DNA of 64,000 nt from an uncultured Psychrobacter sp. (GCA_947501045.1 CANMUI010000009.1:60245-124244), one strand, 5' to 3'. Shown: positions 26,309-35,897, counted from the first letter of the stretch. Notes: generated by a model from the sequence alone, not told the origin. Program-made: numbers and translations.

Positions 26309-27412
26309 ATGATCAAATCATCTCATATCACTACTCTAACCTTTTATACCTTTGTCAGCTTTAGCTTGTTATCTTATGCCGTGGCAGAGACTTTACCCGA
26401 TGCGGCAACTTATATAGAGGCCAAAGAAGAAGCTTTAGAAGATTTGCACTTAGACAATGCCGCACTAGACAAATCAACCCCTCTATATTCTCAACCTAAT
26501 TTTGAATGGGGCTGGACAGATGAGAAGCGTAAAAAAGTCAAAGATAAATTGGATATATGGGCAAATGAGATGAACGATTGGTTTGGCGAGACTGATCCCC
26601 AAAAACCCGCTACCACTAGCTTAAGGCTGGTACTGGATACACGCTGGGCAGACGATCCTATAGAAGGTAATGAAGTAACGGTTAAGCCTAGGATTCGTGG
26701 TCGTTTGCGCCTGCCGGTGCTAGAGGAACGTCTAAGTTTGATCATCGGTGATGGCAACTTGGATGAGGATACTTTTCTAAAGTCAGGTAGCAATGTAGAT
26801 GAGGATATAAGCGATCCAGATAAACTCATCGATACTAGAAGAACCCGAGATGAAAATGCGTCCATTGCGCTACGTTGGTCACGTTTTGATGATCAGATTG
26901 AAGATAAACTGGGTGTAAAAACGGATGTAGATCTTGGCGTGCGCTCGGTGGATGATATATATGTCAAGGTAAGCTTGGATAAAGACTGGTATGAAGGCAA
27001 GAAACTAAAGATCAGCAATGATAACTTTTATCGCTATGGCCTTGATAGCAAACACTACATTAAAGGGGCGCTGAATTTAAAATATGGTACTAGTGCTGAT
27101 AGATTCATCAACAATCGCACTACCATTCGCTATCGCAACCGTAACCATGAAGAGAGCACAGATTGGGTAAATGATCTACGCCAAGTGCACTACTTGGGTA
27201 ATGAAAAACAGCTGGCCTACGGTATCGCGACCAGCGGTTATTTTGATCACGATAAGTCGACACTAAACAGTTACGGCCCTGCCGTCAGCTACCGTCAGCC
27301 TATTTGGCGTGAGTGGTTTTATGTCCAAACGGAACTTAACTATCTCAACGACAAAACAGACGATAAAAACCATTACCCTTCTGCTTTGCTGCGAATGGAG
27401 GCTTTGTTTTAG
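26309..27412 (+). CDS. Putative outer-membrane protein
   Basis: The 367 residues start with a signal peptide (FYTFVSFSLLSYAVA, cleavage before ETLP). The mature protein has an acidic N-terminal region and then alternating strands with polar and charged faces (TTIRYRNRN, QLAYGIATSGYF, WFYVQTELNYL) and ends in LRMEALF. A terminal Phe is a classic sorting signal of outer-membrane beta-barrels. The family is not one I can name. The ATG at 26309 is taken because it gives a normal signal peptide; a TTG at 26285 is in frame. It is the gene after nikE, but a nickel link is not supported. Confidence 0.65.
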   Translation: MIKSSHITTLTFYTFVSFSLLSYAVAETLPDAATYIEAKEEALEDLHLDNAALDKSTPLYSQPNFEWGWTDEKRKKVKDKLDIWANEMNDWFGETDPQKPATTSLRLVLDTRWADDPIEGNEVTVKPRIRGRLRLPVLEERLSLIIGDGNLDEDTFLKSGSNVDEDISDPDKLIDTRRTRDENASIALRWSRFDDQIEDKLGVKTDVDLGVRSVDDIYVKVSLDKDWYEGKKLKISNDNFYRYGLDSKHYIKGALNLKYGTSADRFINNRTTIRYRNRNHEESTDWVNDLRQVHYLGNEKQLAYGIATSGYFDHDKSTLNSYGPAVSYRQPIWREWFYVQTELNYLNDKTDDKNHYPSALLRMEALF

Positions 27413-27606
27413 CTCCTTAGAGCGAAAAAAAGTGGTATGGCTATAGCATAGTTGCTCAAAAGATAGCGTTTCTATACACAAGGTAAATTAAAAAAATCAA
27501 TAGTAGTATTTAATTGATTAGAAAAACTTTACAATAGAAAAATGCATATGTTGCCGTTATAATGATGTACTAGAATTTATCTTTTTATAACACCCGTCTT
27601 AGCGAT

Positions 27607-27634
27607 AAAAGTGAGCTATTTTGCTCGCTTTTTT
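27607..27634 (+). terminator. Terminator after the outer-membrane protein gene
   Basis: AAAAGTGAGC pairs with GCTCGCTTTT (one G-U) around a 6-nt loop, with a run of Ts. It lies ~195 nt after the stop codon and 35-65 nt before the next gene. Confidence 0.75.
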
Positions 27635-27698
27635 CTTTAGATTTAGCTCTATAATTTAGGAGAGTAATATTTTCAACGAGAATGGCATTATTGAGATT

Positions 27699-28202
27699 TT
27701 GGGTAATATTATCTTGGTGCTCTGCTTACTGCGCAGTTTACAGTATGCGATTCAAAGCCATATCAAGCGAGGCCACTACTTTTGGCTAGCCTCAGTTTTT
27801 GTATTTTTAATCGTACTGCGTAGAGAGCTTAACTATTTGCCAGACCTATTTATCGCCAGCGACTTCTCATTTCTCAGTTACTCTTATGACTGGTGGGAAG
27901 ATAGCGTACTCTTAGTCGTTTACATCTTAACTCTTGGGTTATTGGTTTATTCATGGCGCTATTTGTGGGCGCTATTAAAAAGTACAGCGCTCCTGATATA
28001 TATTAGTGTAGCGGTATTAGCGCTCATACAGTATATGGGCGAGAACGCGATTGGCTTCCCTCATGATCTTGGTATAATGGTTGAAGAATTGAGCGAAGAT
28101 ACGATATACGCCATTGCTCTGTTTTACTTATTGAGCTTTAGACTGGTAGATTTTGAAAAGCGCTTGGCAACTAAAACAGAATTTGAGTTGGAGGCACGTT
28201 AG
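27699..28202 (+). CDS. Hypothetical multi-spanning membrane protein
   Basis: An inner-membrane protein with about five hydrophobic helices and a short charged C-terminal tail (DFEKRLATKTEFELEAR). No family recognised. The start given is the TTG at 27699, but it has no ribosome-binding site. The frame is open back to a TAG at 27657, and TAGGAG ends six bases before an in-frame ATT at 27669, so translation may begin at that rare codon and add ten residues. No ATG or GTG is available in that interval. Confidence 0.6.
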   Translation: MGNIILVLCLLRSLQYAIQSHIKRGHYFWLASVFVFLIVLRRELNYLPDLFIASDFSFLSYSYDWWEDSVLLVVYILTLGLLVYSWRYLWALLKSTALLIYISVAVLALIQYMGENAIGFPHDLGIMVEELSEDTIYAIALFYLLSFRLVDFEKRLATKTEFELEAR

Positions 28203-28247
28203 CTTTGATCGTTAAAGTTGATAACGTTTAATTTTAAAGAAAGCTCG

Positions 28248-28649
28248 TTAGTTTAACCATCTAAGACCAGCATACGGCTGAGTTTTCAAGCTCTCTAGCC
28301 GAGATTGTAGATCACCTGTATGTACTTCTAACTTATGCCCGTCTGGATCAAGAAAATATAACGAGTCCCCTTCGCTGGTATTTTGTTTCCATTCGAAAAT
28401 TTTATTAGTTTTTATCTTATCTAGAAAGGTTTCAAAATCAGCCTGCTCAATAGAAAAAGCAAAATGCGTATAACCTTCAGCAGGCGTAGTTGCTTCTACC
28501 GAAAGACATAGCCAAAGCTCATTTAAATGGAGATATGCTCCGCTGTCCCAGCGTACATCTGCTTTAAAGTCTAGAATATCGGTATAAAACTCTAAAGATG
28601 CGTCTAAATCTTGCACTGTCAGCGTAATATGATTTAGCCCGGTTATCAT
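28248..28649 (-). CDS. fosA: FosA-type fosfomycin glutathione transferase family protein
   Basis: The 133-residue vicinal-oxygen-chelate protein aligns by eye with FosA along its whole length. It has GLNHITL with the metal His7, a WDSGAYL segment, the second metal His in YTHFAF, EWKQNTSEGDSLYFLDPDGH and a metal Glu in HKLEVH. FosA enzymes are Mn-dependent and add glutathione to the epoxide of fosfomycin. The WKQN..SEGDS region holds potassium and substrate ligands in FosA and looks intact. It appears to be a stand-alone chromosomal gene with no mobile-element hallmarks. Activity on fosfomycin is inferred; other VOC enzymes are the alternative. Confidence 0.85.
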   Translation of the reverse strand: MITGLNHITLTVQDLDASLEFYTDILDFKADVRWDSGAYLHLNELWLCLSVEATTPAEGYTHFAFSIEQADFETFLDKIKTNKIFEWKQNTSEGDSLYFLDPDGHKLEVHTGDLQSRLESLKTQPYAGLRWLN

Positions 28650-28846
28650 TTGTATCGTATCCTAAGATAATGATAAGTTTATTTGAAGCACTCAGCCAAG
28701 ATAAAAGGTTTTAGAATATAAAATTATAAAACGTCAATAATCAAACTCACACCTTAATAGTTTGTAGCAAAGACACCATGTTATGCTCTCTACCGCTTTG
28801 CTATACTAAAAAAATTCAATCATTAACCCAACTATTAGGTGAAACT

Positions 28847-29632
28847 ATGAATATTTTAATCACTGGCGCGTCGCGTGGTATTGGTCTTGCCACTGCCAAA
28901 CGTTTGGCTACAAAAGGTCATAACGTCGGTCTGTTTGCCACCAATATGGATACGCTTGAGCACGCCATTAAAGATAAAACCTTTAAAAAGCCTAATAAAA
29001 AAGATCGTATTGTCACCGGTCAGCTTGATGTCACTCAGCCAGACTCATGGGATGAGGCTACCCGGCAAATGATTGACAACTTCGGTAGCATCGATATTTT
29101 AATCAATAACGCCGGCTTACTAGTCAGCGGTGCGTTGCCAGAGACGGACTTAGATGAGCAATTATCTTTGATTGATGTCAACTGTAAAGGCGTTCTGATC
29201 GGCTGTCATAAGCTTGCGCCTTATCTGGCGGATAGCAAAAACGGTAAAATCATCAACGTGTCTTCTGCCTCTGCCATCTACGGTCAGCCTGAGGTTGCTA
29301 ACTACGCCGCCAGCAAATTCTTCGTTCGTGGTCTTACCGAAGGTTTGAATATTGAATATGCTGCTCTAGGTATCAAAGTCATTGACGTCATGCCGCTATG
29401 GGTCAAGTCGGATATGACCAAAGATATCGCCGTCACCAGTATCGAGCGTTTGGGTATCCATCTAACCGTTGACGATATTGCCAAGAGCTTATATAAATTG
29501 TGCAGCCGTCCTAATCGTAAGCTGTCACGTACCCACTACCCTATTGGCATGCCAGCCAAGGTTTTTCATAAACTCTCACAAGTTACCCCTGATCCTGTAA
29601 TTCGCTTTGTAAATAGTAAGATTGGTTCATAG
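28847..29632 (+). CDS. Short-chain dehydrogenase/reductase
   Basis: A 261-residue classical SDR: cofactor motif TGASRGIG near the N terminus, NNAGLLVSG in the middle, the catalytic Ser in INVSSASA and the YAASK Tyr-Lys pair. AGGTGA 7 nt upstream sets the start at the ATG of MNILITG, and the 23 preceding codons of open frame are not used. The substrate cannot be told from the sequence. Its transcript ends in a terminator that lies inside the tail of the convergent gene. Confidence 0.88.
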   Translation: MNILITGASRGIGLATAKRLATKGHNVGLFATNMDTLEHAIKDKTFKKPNKKDRIVTGQLDVTQPDSWDEATRQMIDNFGSIDILINNAGLLVSGALPETDLDEQLSLIDVNCKGVLIGCHKLAPYLADSKNGKIINVSSASAIYGQPEVANYAASKFFVRGLTEGLNIEYAALGIKVIDVMPLWVKSDMTKDIAVTSIERLGIHLTVDDIAKSLYKLCSRPNRKLSRTHYPIGMPAKVFHKLSQVTPDPVIRFVNSKIGS

Positions 29633-29666
29633 TCTTTATATCTGTTAAATCTATAATCAACGTTAG

Positions 29667-29692
29667 GGCTACCGAATCTCGGTGGCCTTTTT
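29667..29692 (+). terminator. SDR terminator overlapping the end of the convergent gene
   Basis: GGCTACCGA and TCGGTGGCC pair over nine positions (one G-U) around ATC, followed by five Ts. The hairpin spans the last codons and stop of the minus-strand beta-helix gene. Confidence 0.85.
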
Positions 29693-30964
29693 GCTGGCGT
29701 CCGTTATTTTGATAGCTTGCGCAAGCATTTTATCGATAAAAACATTGTCTTTAATCACCGTATCTTTTACCGCGCCAGCAGTGCTTGCTTCTCGAATATC
29801 AGAGCCGATAGTAATAGGTTGAGCTACTGTTGCATCAAAGGTATTGCCTTCGATAAGCGTTCCATCGTCTTCAACGATAATACCCTGCTCTACTTGCTCA
29901 AAACGGTTGTTCGTGATCGTATTATCTTTGGCACTGTCCAGATGATAACGGGCAAATAAGGTCTCTTTAATCTCATAAGCACCGCACTCAAAGCCTTTAA
30001 GATCACGTGATTGTCTTGAGGCGACCCAAACACCAACTGGTTCGTCTTGGAATAGATTGTCGCTAATAATATTGTCACGACTAGACTCGGTACGTTTAAA
30101 ATGATTGCTGCGCGCTGGATCATTGGCGTGCTCAAAGCAGTTGCGGTATAACAGGATGCTGCCGGCGCCATTATGAATAAAAGTGTTGTTCTCTATACGA
30201 TTGTTGCTTGATGAATCGACAGCGATGGCTTCACGATTGGGTTTGAAGCTGCGAAAACCATTACCAACAAAGACCGAATCTTTGATAACATTATTACGGC
30301 TACCAAATTCCAAATAAAGCCCCACCGTGCCCGCGTTTTGCACATGCATTTGCTCAAAAGTGACTTGGCTTACATGGTCACCGACGAATATGCCGCTATT
30401 CTTGCTATTGAGACTACTGACATTGATGACGCGAATATCTTGTGGAGCCAGCGCGCGATTGGCAGCCGGGTCAGTGAGACCACGCGCGTAACGCTGATTA
30501 GGATTACTGTATTGGCGAATGTGCAGCGCGTGTCCGTAGCCATCAACGTGACAATTGGCTAATGCGATATCTTCAATAGCGGTATCAGTTTTAGGCTGAA
30601 TAGTAATGGCGCTAGCGTTTGATTCATCGTCCGCCCTAGTGCTAAATGTCGCACCCTGACAGTTAAGTGAGCTGTGCGAGCTATCGAGTATAAAACGTAT
30701 TGATTTACCCATTAAATCGCAACCTTGGCTCAGCGCACTATGACCTTTTATAGTCAAAGTTTGCTTCGATATTAAATCCCCACACTCTATAATTGTCGTG
30801 GGCGCTGGCAGATTGGCATCAACAATTTGAGGCAGCTTTAAATTAAGTTTAGTATTAGCATGGTTAGCAGTAGAGGTACTGCCAATAGGCAGACGATCAC
30901 AAGCGCTCAGAGCGACTACAACACTTATAAATGATACCGCGACTGGTAGCTGACTACTTATCAT
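29669..30964 (-). CDS. Beta-helix (NosD-like) lipoprotein
   Basis: The 431-residue product starts with a lipoprotein signal and lipobox LSAC (Cys24 from the chosen start). The mature part is a right-handed parallel beta-helix with NosD-type repeats (NSGIFVGD, NVIKDSVFVGNGF, NRIENNTFIHNGA, NTITNNRFEQVEQGI, DTVIKDNVF). Four Cys residues in the first 110 residues may form disulfides. Such proteins bind or modify polysaccharides or act in metal-centre assembly; no nos genes are near, so a copper role is not supported. AGAAGG 5 nt upstream sets the Met at 30964. Its end encodes the neighbour's terminator hairpin. Confidence 0.75.
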   Translation of the reverse strand: MISSQLPVAVSFISVVVALSACDRLPIGSTSTANHANTKLNLKLPQIVDANLPAPTTIIECGDLISKQTLTIKGHSALSQGCDLMGKSIRFILDSSHSSLNCQGATFSTRADDESNASAITIQPKTDTAIEDIALANCHVDGYGHALHIRQYSNPNQRYARGLTDPAANRALAPQDIRVINVSSLNSKNSGIFVGDHVSQVTFEQMHVQNAGTVGLYLEFGSRNNVIKDSVFVGNGFRSFKPNREAIAVDSSSNNRIENNTFIHNGAGSILLYRNCFEHANDPARSNHFKRTESSRDNIISDNLFQDEPVGVWVASRQSRDLKGFECGAYEIKETLFARYHLDSAKDNTITNNRFEQVEQGIIVEDDGTLIEGNTFDATVAQPITIGSDIREASTAGAVKDTVIKDNVFIDKMLAQAIKITDASKKATEIR

Positions 30965-31080
30965 AACGACCTTCTTACATTTTTTGAACATCCTGTGACA
31001 CCTTGCTACTAGCAGTAGCAACTAAAAGGTCGCACACTACTTACAACCATTAACCTATCATAAAAATTAAGGAATGACTT

Positions 31081-31419
31081 ATGGAAAACCCAAAAAACCC
31101 ACTACCAGAAGAGATGGATAGCATCGATAGCAATAAAAGTACTGATATGGACAAAGACGACCAACTCGTCGATCTAGAAAACCCTATGCTGCGCACTTTT
31201 GATAATGACGATGTGATTGATAATACTGCAGGGTTTGATAACTCAGAGGTCGGCACTGACGCGACCCAAGGTCTGACCCCTATGCATCGTCAAAATGTTG
31301 ATGAGCAACAAGTGCCTGATTTGTTAGTAGAAGGCAATCTTGACGATGACGATTATCCCGATATTGCGGATATCGCTGATAGCGAAGCTGCTGAACGCAC
31401 TAACGACGATGATTTTTAA
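31081..31419 (+). CDS. Small acidic hypothetical protein
   Basis: A 112-residue soluble protein with a very high Asp/Glu content, few aromatics and no predicted domain; probably disordered. AAGGA lies 8 nt before the ATG. It has its own terminator, shared with the convergent hemH. No family recognised. The coding assignment rests on the good start signal, the complete frame and the following terminator. Confidence 0.6.
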   Translation: MENPKNPLPEEMDSIDSNKSTDMDKDDQLVDLENPMLRTFDNDDVIDNTAGFDNSEVGTDATQGLTPMHRQNVDEQQVPDLLVEGNLDDDDYPDIADIADSEAAERTNDDDF

Positions 31420-31455
31420 GTTCTTGTCATACGACTTGACAAGTTAGTCTCAATT

Positions 31456-31490
31456 AAAAAGCACGCCCAATATTAGTGAGCGTGCTTTTT
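31456..31490. terminator. Bidirectional terminator between the acidic ORF and hemH
   Basis: AAAAAGCACGC and GCGTGCTTTTT are perfect complements around a 13-nt loop, giving a U-tract on either strand. It serves the plus gene ending at 31419 and hemH ending at 31523. Confidence 0.92.
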
Positions 31491-31522
31491 GTCGTTAAAA
31501 AGCGGTTTTGGATTTAAGAAGA

Positions 31523-32542
31523 TTAGACCCAGCCATCTAGCGTACCCGTCCAGCCCTGCACTAATGGCGCAGCTAGCGCTTCTATCAAATCAATATGCGC
31601 GTCATCTGCATTGAGCGCTGGAATATAATGATATTCTTGCCCGCCAGCATTCAAAAAATTATCACGGTTTTCAATAGCTAGCTCCTCTAGCGTTTCTAAA
31701 CAATCGGCTGAAAACGCAGGGCTGAGAATCTGTACTGAACGCACACCCGATTTTGCCCAGTCATCTAGCACCACATCGGTATAAGGCTTGACCCATTCTT
31801 GCTTACCAAAGCGCGACTGAAAACTAATAATCCACTCGTCTTCCTTAAGTCCTAATTCATGCGCCACTTGCGCGGCGGTACATTTGCAGCGTTTGGGATA
31901 CGGATCGCCTTTATCAGCATAAGGCTGCGGAATGCCGTGAAAGCTAAACATAAGCTTTTCAGGCTTACCATGCTTAGCTTGAAAACGACGGATACTGTCG
32001 GCCAAGGCTTTGATATATAAAGGATGGGCAAAATAATCTTTAGCTATGGTAATATTGGGCAAATTACGCTGCTTAAGTGTCCACTTAGTTATTGCATCAT
32101 ACACCGCGCCGCTTGAGGTGGCTGAATACTGCGGAAACAAAGGCAGCATAACAAAATGATCGACCCCCTCGGCACGTAGTTTATCCATCACATCGGGCAG
32201 ACCTGGATTGCCATAGCTCATCGCTGCATGCACCGAGATCCGAAATGGCTCGGCACGCTCAGCCAAGCGCGGCTCAAGCATTGCCACTTGCTCATTTAAT
32301 ATATTGCGCATGGGCGAGTCGCCATCCCAAATACTGGCATAAGCTTCCGCCACGCGCTTAGGACGGTTAGGCAACACAAATAAATTAAGGATAATAGCCC
32401 ATAAGAGTTTTGGAATCTCGATTACTCGAGTATCTGATAAAAACTGGCGTAGATAACGACGTACCGCAGGCGCAGTAGGCTCATCAGGGGTACCAAGATT
32501 AATCAGCAACACAGCAATACGCGGGGGCAATTCAGGTTTCAT
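31523..32542 (-). CDS. hemH: Ferrochelatase
   Basis: Ferrochelatase inserts Fe(II) into protoporphyrin IX, the last step of heme synthesis, at the inner face of the membrane. The 339 residues match bacterial HemH. Signatures are [11 protein letters not shown], the metal-binding His in SFHGIP, the Cys-containing KRCKCTAAQ segment and the catalytic Glu region CLETLEELA. The N terminus begins MKPELPPR before the core. It stands alone on the minus strand between the acidic ORF and metX. Confidence 0.95.
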   Translation of the reverse strand: MKPELPPRIAVLLINLGTPDEPTAPAVRRYLRQFLSDTRVIEIPKLLWAIILNLFVLPNRPKRVAEAYASIWDGDSPMRNILNEQVAMLEPRLAERAEPFRISVHAAMSYGNPGLPDVMDKLRAEGVDHFVMLPLFPQYSATSSGAVYDAITKWTLKQRNLPNITIAKDYFAHPLYIKALADSIRRFQAKHGKPEKLMFSFHGIPQPYADKGDPYPKRCKCTAAQVAHELGLKEDEWIISFQSRFGKQEWVKPYTDVVLDDWAKSGVRSVQILSPAFSADCLETLEELAIENRDNFLNAGGQEYHYIPALNADDAHIDLIEALAAPLVQGWTGTLDGWV

Positions 32543-32831
32543 AGCAGTACATTCTATTGAAAGTTATTAAAAGGTTGTAGCAGCAAAACTAAGCACAAAA
32601 CTGCCGTTAGTTTAGCATCTTATCGCTATGAATCGCAGGACAAATATAGCCGCTATACAATTTAATACGCAGCCTATAGTTCGCTAATTAAGTTATTTAC
32701 GCCTGTTGAACATAAACACTTTGCATGAAGGTTGTGCTCGTGCTCTCATCGCCATACAATAGGCGAACATAACGTATTGTATAGCGATATATCTTGTATT
32801 TTATCGATAATTGTTGTCCTGTGAGGTAGCT

Positions 32832-34199
32832 TTGAGCACACGTCCCGATACCCCTAATGGCTATGCTGATAATCAGTCTGGCAATAAGCGATTTAATTCT
32901 AATGGTTCAGTTGGCTCAGTGAGCATTGTTACGCCAGAGAATTTTCACTTTGCTGAGCCATTGACGCTTGAGTGTAATCGCACTCTACCCTCCTTTGACT
33001 TGATGGTAGAAACTTATGGTACGCTCAATGCTGATAAATCAAACGCGATTCTAATTTGTCATGCCTTATCTGGTAGTCATCATGCCGCAGGCTATCACAG
33101 CGCTGACGATACTAAAGCGGGCTGGTGGGATAATATGATTGGCCCGAATAAAGCCATTGATACCAATCGATTTTTTGTCGTTTGTGTCAACAATATCGGT
33201 AGCTGCTTTGGCTCAACGGGCCCCACAACTATTAATCCCAATAGTATAACTGATGATAATGAACCGCAAGTTTATGGCCCTGACTTTCCGCTAGTCACCA
33301 TTAAAGATTGGGTCAAAACCCAAGCCATGCTCTCAGATCGTTTAGGTATAAAAGCTTGGCATGCGATTGTTGGCGGTTCTATGGGCGGCATGCAAGCTAT
33401 GCAGTGGTCAGTTGATTATCCTGATCGCCTCAAACGCTGCGTGGTTATCGCCAGCACCCCTAAGCTATCTGCGCAAAATATTGCCTTTAACGAAGTCGCC
33501 CGCCAGTCCATCTTGTCTGATCCTGACTTTAAGAACGGGCGCTACTTACAAGCTGGCACCTACCCGCGCCGCGGGCTAATATTAGCGCGCATGGTTGGGC
33601 ATATCACTTATTTAACTGATGATGCGATGAAAGCCAAATTTGGCCGCGATCTTAAGTCAGGCAAATTTATGTACGGCTACGACGTTGAGTTTCAGGTAGA
33701 GAGCTACCTACGCTATCAAGGCGAGCGCTTTAGCGAAAACTTCGATGCTAATACTTATCTGCTGATGACCAAGGCTTTGGACTATTTTGATCCTACCCGC
33801 TACTATGCTATAGACTCTGTAGAACCGCTGGAGTCTTCTATTGCAGAATCAGTAAAAACCACAACCGCTACTATAAAAGATGAGCTTGAAGATTATGCAG
33901 CCGCTAGCGATGACGCCAGTAACACCCATCAAGAACTCACTGCGCTTAAAACCGCTTTTGCTCATACTCAGTGTCAGTATTTGATTGTGTCCTTTACCAG
34001 CGATTGGCGTTTTGCCCCCGAGCGCTCACAAGAGATTGTCGATGCCCTAATGGCTACTGGTAAGCCGGTCAGCTATATCAATGTCGATGCCCCGCACGGT
34101 CATGATTCGTTCTTATTTGATATTCCGCGTTACATGGGTGCGATCAGAGGGTTTTTAACCGCGCCGTTCATTGCTACCCCTCAATCAGTCAATCAATAA
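32832..34199 (+). CDS. metX: Homoserine O-acyltransferase (MetX)
   Basis: MetX activates homoserine with an acyl group (acetyl- or succinyl-CoA) for methionine synthesis. The alpha/beta-hydrolase fold shows the nucleophile Ser in [10 protein letters not shown], the Asp in SDWRFAPE and the His in PHGHDSF, plus [12 protein letters not shown]. The 455 residues exceed the family length because of an acidic Ala/Ser/Thr/Glu-rich insert of ~45 residues (bases ~33,815-33,955) before the Asp motif. The start is TTG at 32832 with GAGG five nt upstream; the seven earlier codons of open frame are unlikely to be used. The acyl donor cannot be told by eye. metW follows at 17 bp. Confidence 0.92.
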   Translation: MSTRPDTPNGYADNQSGNKRFNSNGSVGSVSIVTPENFHFAEPLTLECNRTLPSFDLMVETYGTLNADKSNAILICHALSGSHHAAGYHSADDTKAGWWDNMIGPNKAIDTNRFFVVCVNNIGSCFGSTGPTTINPNSITDDNEPQVYGPDFPLVTIKDWVKTQAMLSDRLGIKAWHAIVGGSMGGMQAMQWSVDYPDRLKRCVVIASTPKLSAQNIAFNEVARQSILSDPDFKNGRYLQAGTYPRRGLILARMVGHITYLTDDAMKAKFGRDLKSGKFMYGYDVEFQVESYLRYQGERFSENFDANTYLLMTKALDYFDPTRYYAIDSVEPLESSIAESVKTTTATIKDELEDYAAASDDASNTHQELTALKTAFAHTQCQYLIVSFTSDWRFAPERSQEIVDALMATGKPVSYINVDAPHGHDSFLFDIPRYMGAIRGFLTAPFIATPQSVNQ

Positions 34200-34216
34200 A
34201 CAAAAGGAGAGCGTTT

Positions 34217-34834
34217 GTGAGAATGGATCATCAACTGGCTGAGCGCTGGATTGCCCCGCACTCGCACGTACTAGATTTGGGCTGCGGTAATGGCGAATTA
34301 TTAGCACACTTGCAACAAAACCTTAGCGTAACTGGCTATGGTATAGAGATTGATGAGGACAAAATCAATGACGCCATCGCTAAAGGATTATCTATTGTGG
34401 AGCAAGACCTCAATGATGGCCTAGGCCGTTTTGCCGATGACAGCTTCGATACTGTAGTCATGGCGCGCGCCCTACAAGCGGTTAAAGAACCGGATCTATT
34501 ATTACTCGATATGCTACGCGTGGCTCGTGAAGCGGTCATTACCTTTCCCAACTTTGCGCATTGGCAAAACCGAATTCATCTTGGCTTAAAGGGTCTGATG
34601 CCCGTATCTGAAGCATTACCATACGAGTGGTATAACACGCCGAACATTCATCTGTGTACCTTTAAAGATTTTGAGCAGCTTTGTGCTCAACATGATATTC
34701 ATATCATCAATCGTTTTGCAGTGAGCGATTCAGATAAAGGCCATTCTGCTTTGATGACTAGTCTTATAAGACATGCCCCTAACCTTTTAGCTGATGTTGC
34801 TATTTATCGGGTGACCAAACATCAAAGACGTTAA
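34217..34834 (+). CDS. metW: MetW methyltransferase-fold protein
   Basis: A 205-residue class I SAM-dependent methyltransferase-fold protein with motif I VLDLGCGNGEL and YGIEID. MetW almost always accompanies metX in proteobacteria and has been reported to be needed for, or to stimulate, MetX activity. The start is GTG with AAGGAGA six nt upstream, 17 bp after metX, so it is co-transcribed. Distinctive family segments VMARALQAVKEPD and ITFPNFAHWQNR are present. Confidence 0.93.
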   Translation: MRMDHQLAERWIAPHSHVLDLGCGNGELLAHLQQNLSVTGYGIEIDEDKINDAIAKGLSIVEQDLNDGLGRFADDSFDTVVMARALQAVKEPDLLLLDMLRVAREAVITFPNFAHWQNRIHLGLKGLMPVSEALPYEWYNTPNIHLCTFKDFEQLCAQHDIHIINRFAVSDSDKGHSALMTSLIRHAPNLLADVAIYRVTKHQRR

Positions 34835-35237
34835 AACTATAAAACCTGCCTTATACCCATTACCTATTGTTAACTGACCTCTATTTTTTAAGGCGAGTCT
34901 TACTTAATGTATATTCTCAGTATACTTACACTTGCTACACAGTAATTATCTGGTTTTGTTACAAACTAAGACCGCTCAAAACGTGTTAAATGAGGTAATT
35001 AGTATTTGAGTTTCGTAACTTCGAATGGTAAGCTAGCCAAATAGTGTCGATGACACTTCTAATATTTTTGCTTATCTATCCATTTAGTATTTATTTTGCA
35101 TTCGTATTTGCATCTGCGTCCCTGCTAATATTTAGGTAAGCCAATACTGTAATGGATATATTGTTGCTATCTCATTATTTAAATTTCGGTAGCAAATTTT
35201 ATCCACTGCTTATCAACTGCCTAATTTTGGAGCTGCT
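34835..35237. other. Intergenic region between metW and the Sel1 gene
   Basis: No coding sequence in 403 bases. GTATA/TATAC around TTCTCAG (near 34,910) and AGTGTC-GAT-GACACT (35,043-35,057) are small dyads. The second is followed by only a weak T-rich stretch, so neither is a convincing terminator. The promoter of the Sel1 gene is presumably in the last 100 bases. Confidence 0.4.
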
Positions 35238-35819
35238 ATGAAACTATTGAAAGCCGCCTTGTTTACTGCATTATTCTCTTGTGCTGGTCTAGCCAATGCC
35301 GAACTGATATCGAACGTACCCCTTGATACGTCACGTTTTGAGCTGATGAGTGTTAGTGATTTGTCTGCTCGCGCTGCGCAAGGTAATGATCATGCGCAGT
35401 TTTATCTTGCCAAACGCTTACAAAAAGGTGAAGGGGTTGCACAAAATACTAAGCAAGCCATTCAGTGGTATACCCGCGCGGCTGAACAAGGCGTTGCTCC
35501 TGCCCAGCTTAATTTAGCGATTATGTATCTGCGCGGTGAAGGCGTGCAGCCCAACTTGCAGCAAGCTCGCGTTTGGCTTGAAAAAGCCGCGATGCGCGGT
35601 GACAACCGTGCCAGCTATACCTTGGCGCTACTTGATGAGAAGCAAAAGAACCTAGTTGATGCTTATAAGTGGTATGATCTTGCGGCCCGTGATGGCATGC
35701 TCGATGAAAAAGTACGTAGTAAAGCACGTGGCAAAATCGGCCAGTTGGCATTGAACTTATCCAGCTCAGATATCGCTAATGCGCGCAGTCAAGCCGATCG
35801 TTGGTTCCAAAGTAAATAA
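35238..35819 (+). CDS. Exported Sel1-repeat protein
   Basis: The 193-residue product has a clear signal peptide (LLKAALFTALFSCAGLANA) and three to four Sel1-like TPR repeats (~residues 40-155), seen as GNDHAQFYLAKRLQKGEGV, NLAIMYLRGEGVQPN and ASYTLALLDE with YKWYDLAARDG. Such periplasmic solenoids mediate protein-protein contacts in envelope maintenance or stress. GGAG precedes the ATG. It is monocistronic with a strong bidirectional terminator. Confidence 0.85.
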   Translation: MKLLKAALFTALFSCAGLANAELISNVPLDTSRFELMSVSDLSARAAQGNDHAQFYLAKRLQKGEGVAQNTKQAIQWYTRAAEQGVAPAQLNLAIMYLRGEGVQPNLQQARVWLEKAAMRGDNRASYTLALLDEKQKNLVDAYKWYDLAARDGMLDEKVRSKARGKIGQLALNLSSSDIANARSQADRWFQSK

Positions 35820-35839
35820 GCTTTGAGTTTCTAGTCAAT

Positions 35840-35870
35840 AAAAAATCCAGCTTATAAGCTGGATTTTTTT
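35840..35870. terminator. Bidirectional terminator between the Sel1 gene and the AhpD-like gene
   Basis: AATCCAGC-TTATAA-GCTGGATT is a perfect palindrome flanked by A- and T-runs. It serves both convergent genes (ends at 35819 and 35898). Confidence 0.93.
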
Positions 35871-35897
35871 GTTTAACTTATAAGTTATTTAAAAACT

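Noticed and set aside
29669..30964. NosD, copper-site assembly protein
   Set aside because: Only the beta-helix repeat fold is shared; no nosZ, nosF or nosY lies nearby and the lipobox differs from usual NosD. Kept as a beta-helix lipoprotein.
32543..32831. SAM or methionine riboswitch upstream of metX
   Set aside because: No conserved SAM-I or SAM-II type core or terminator switch could be recognised in the region.
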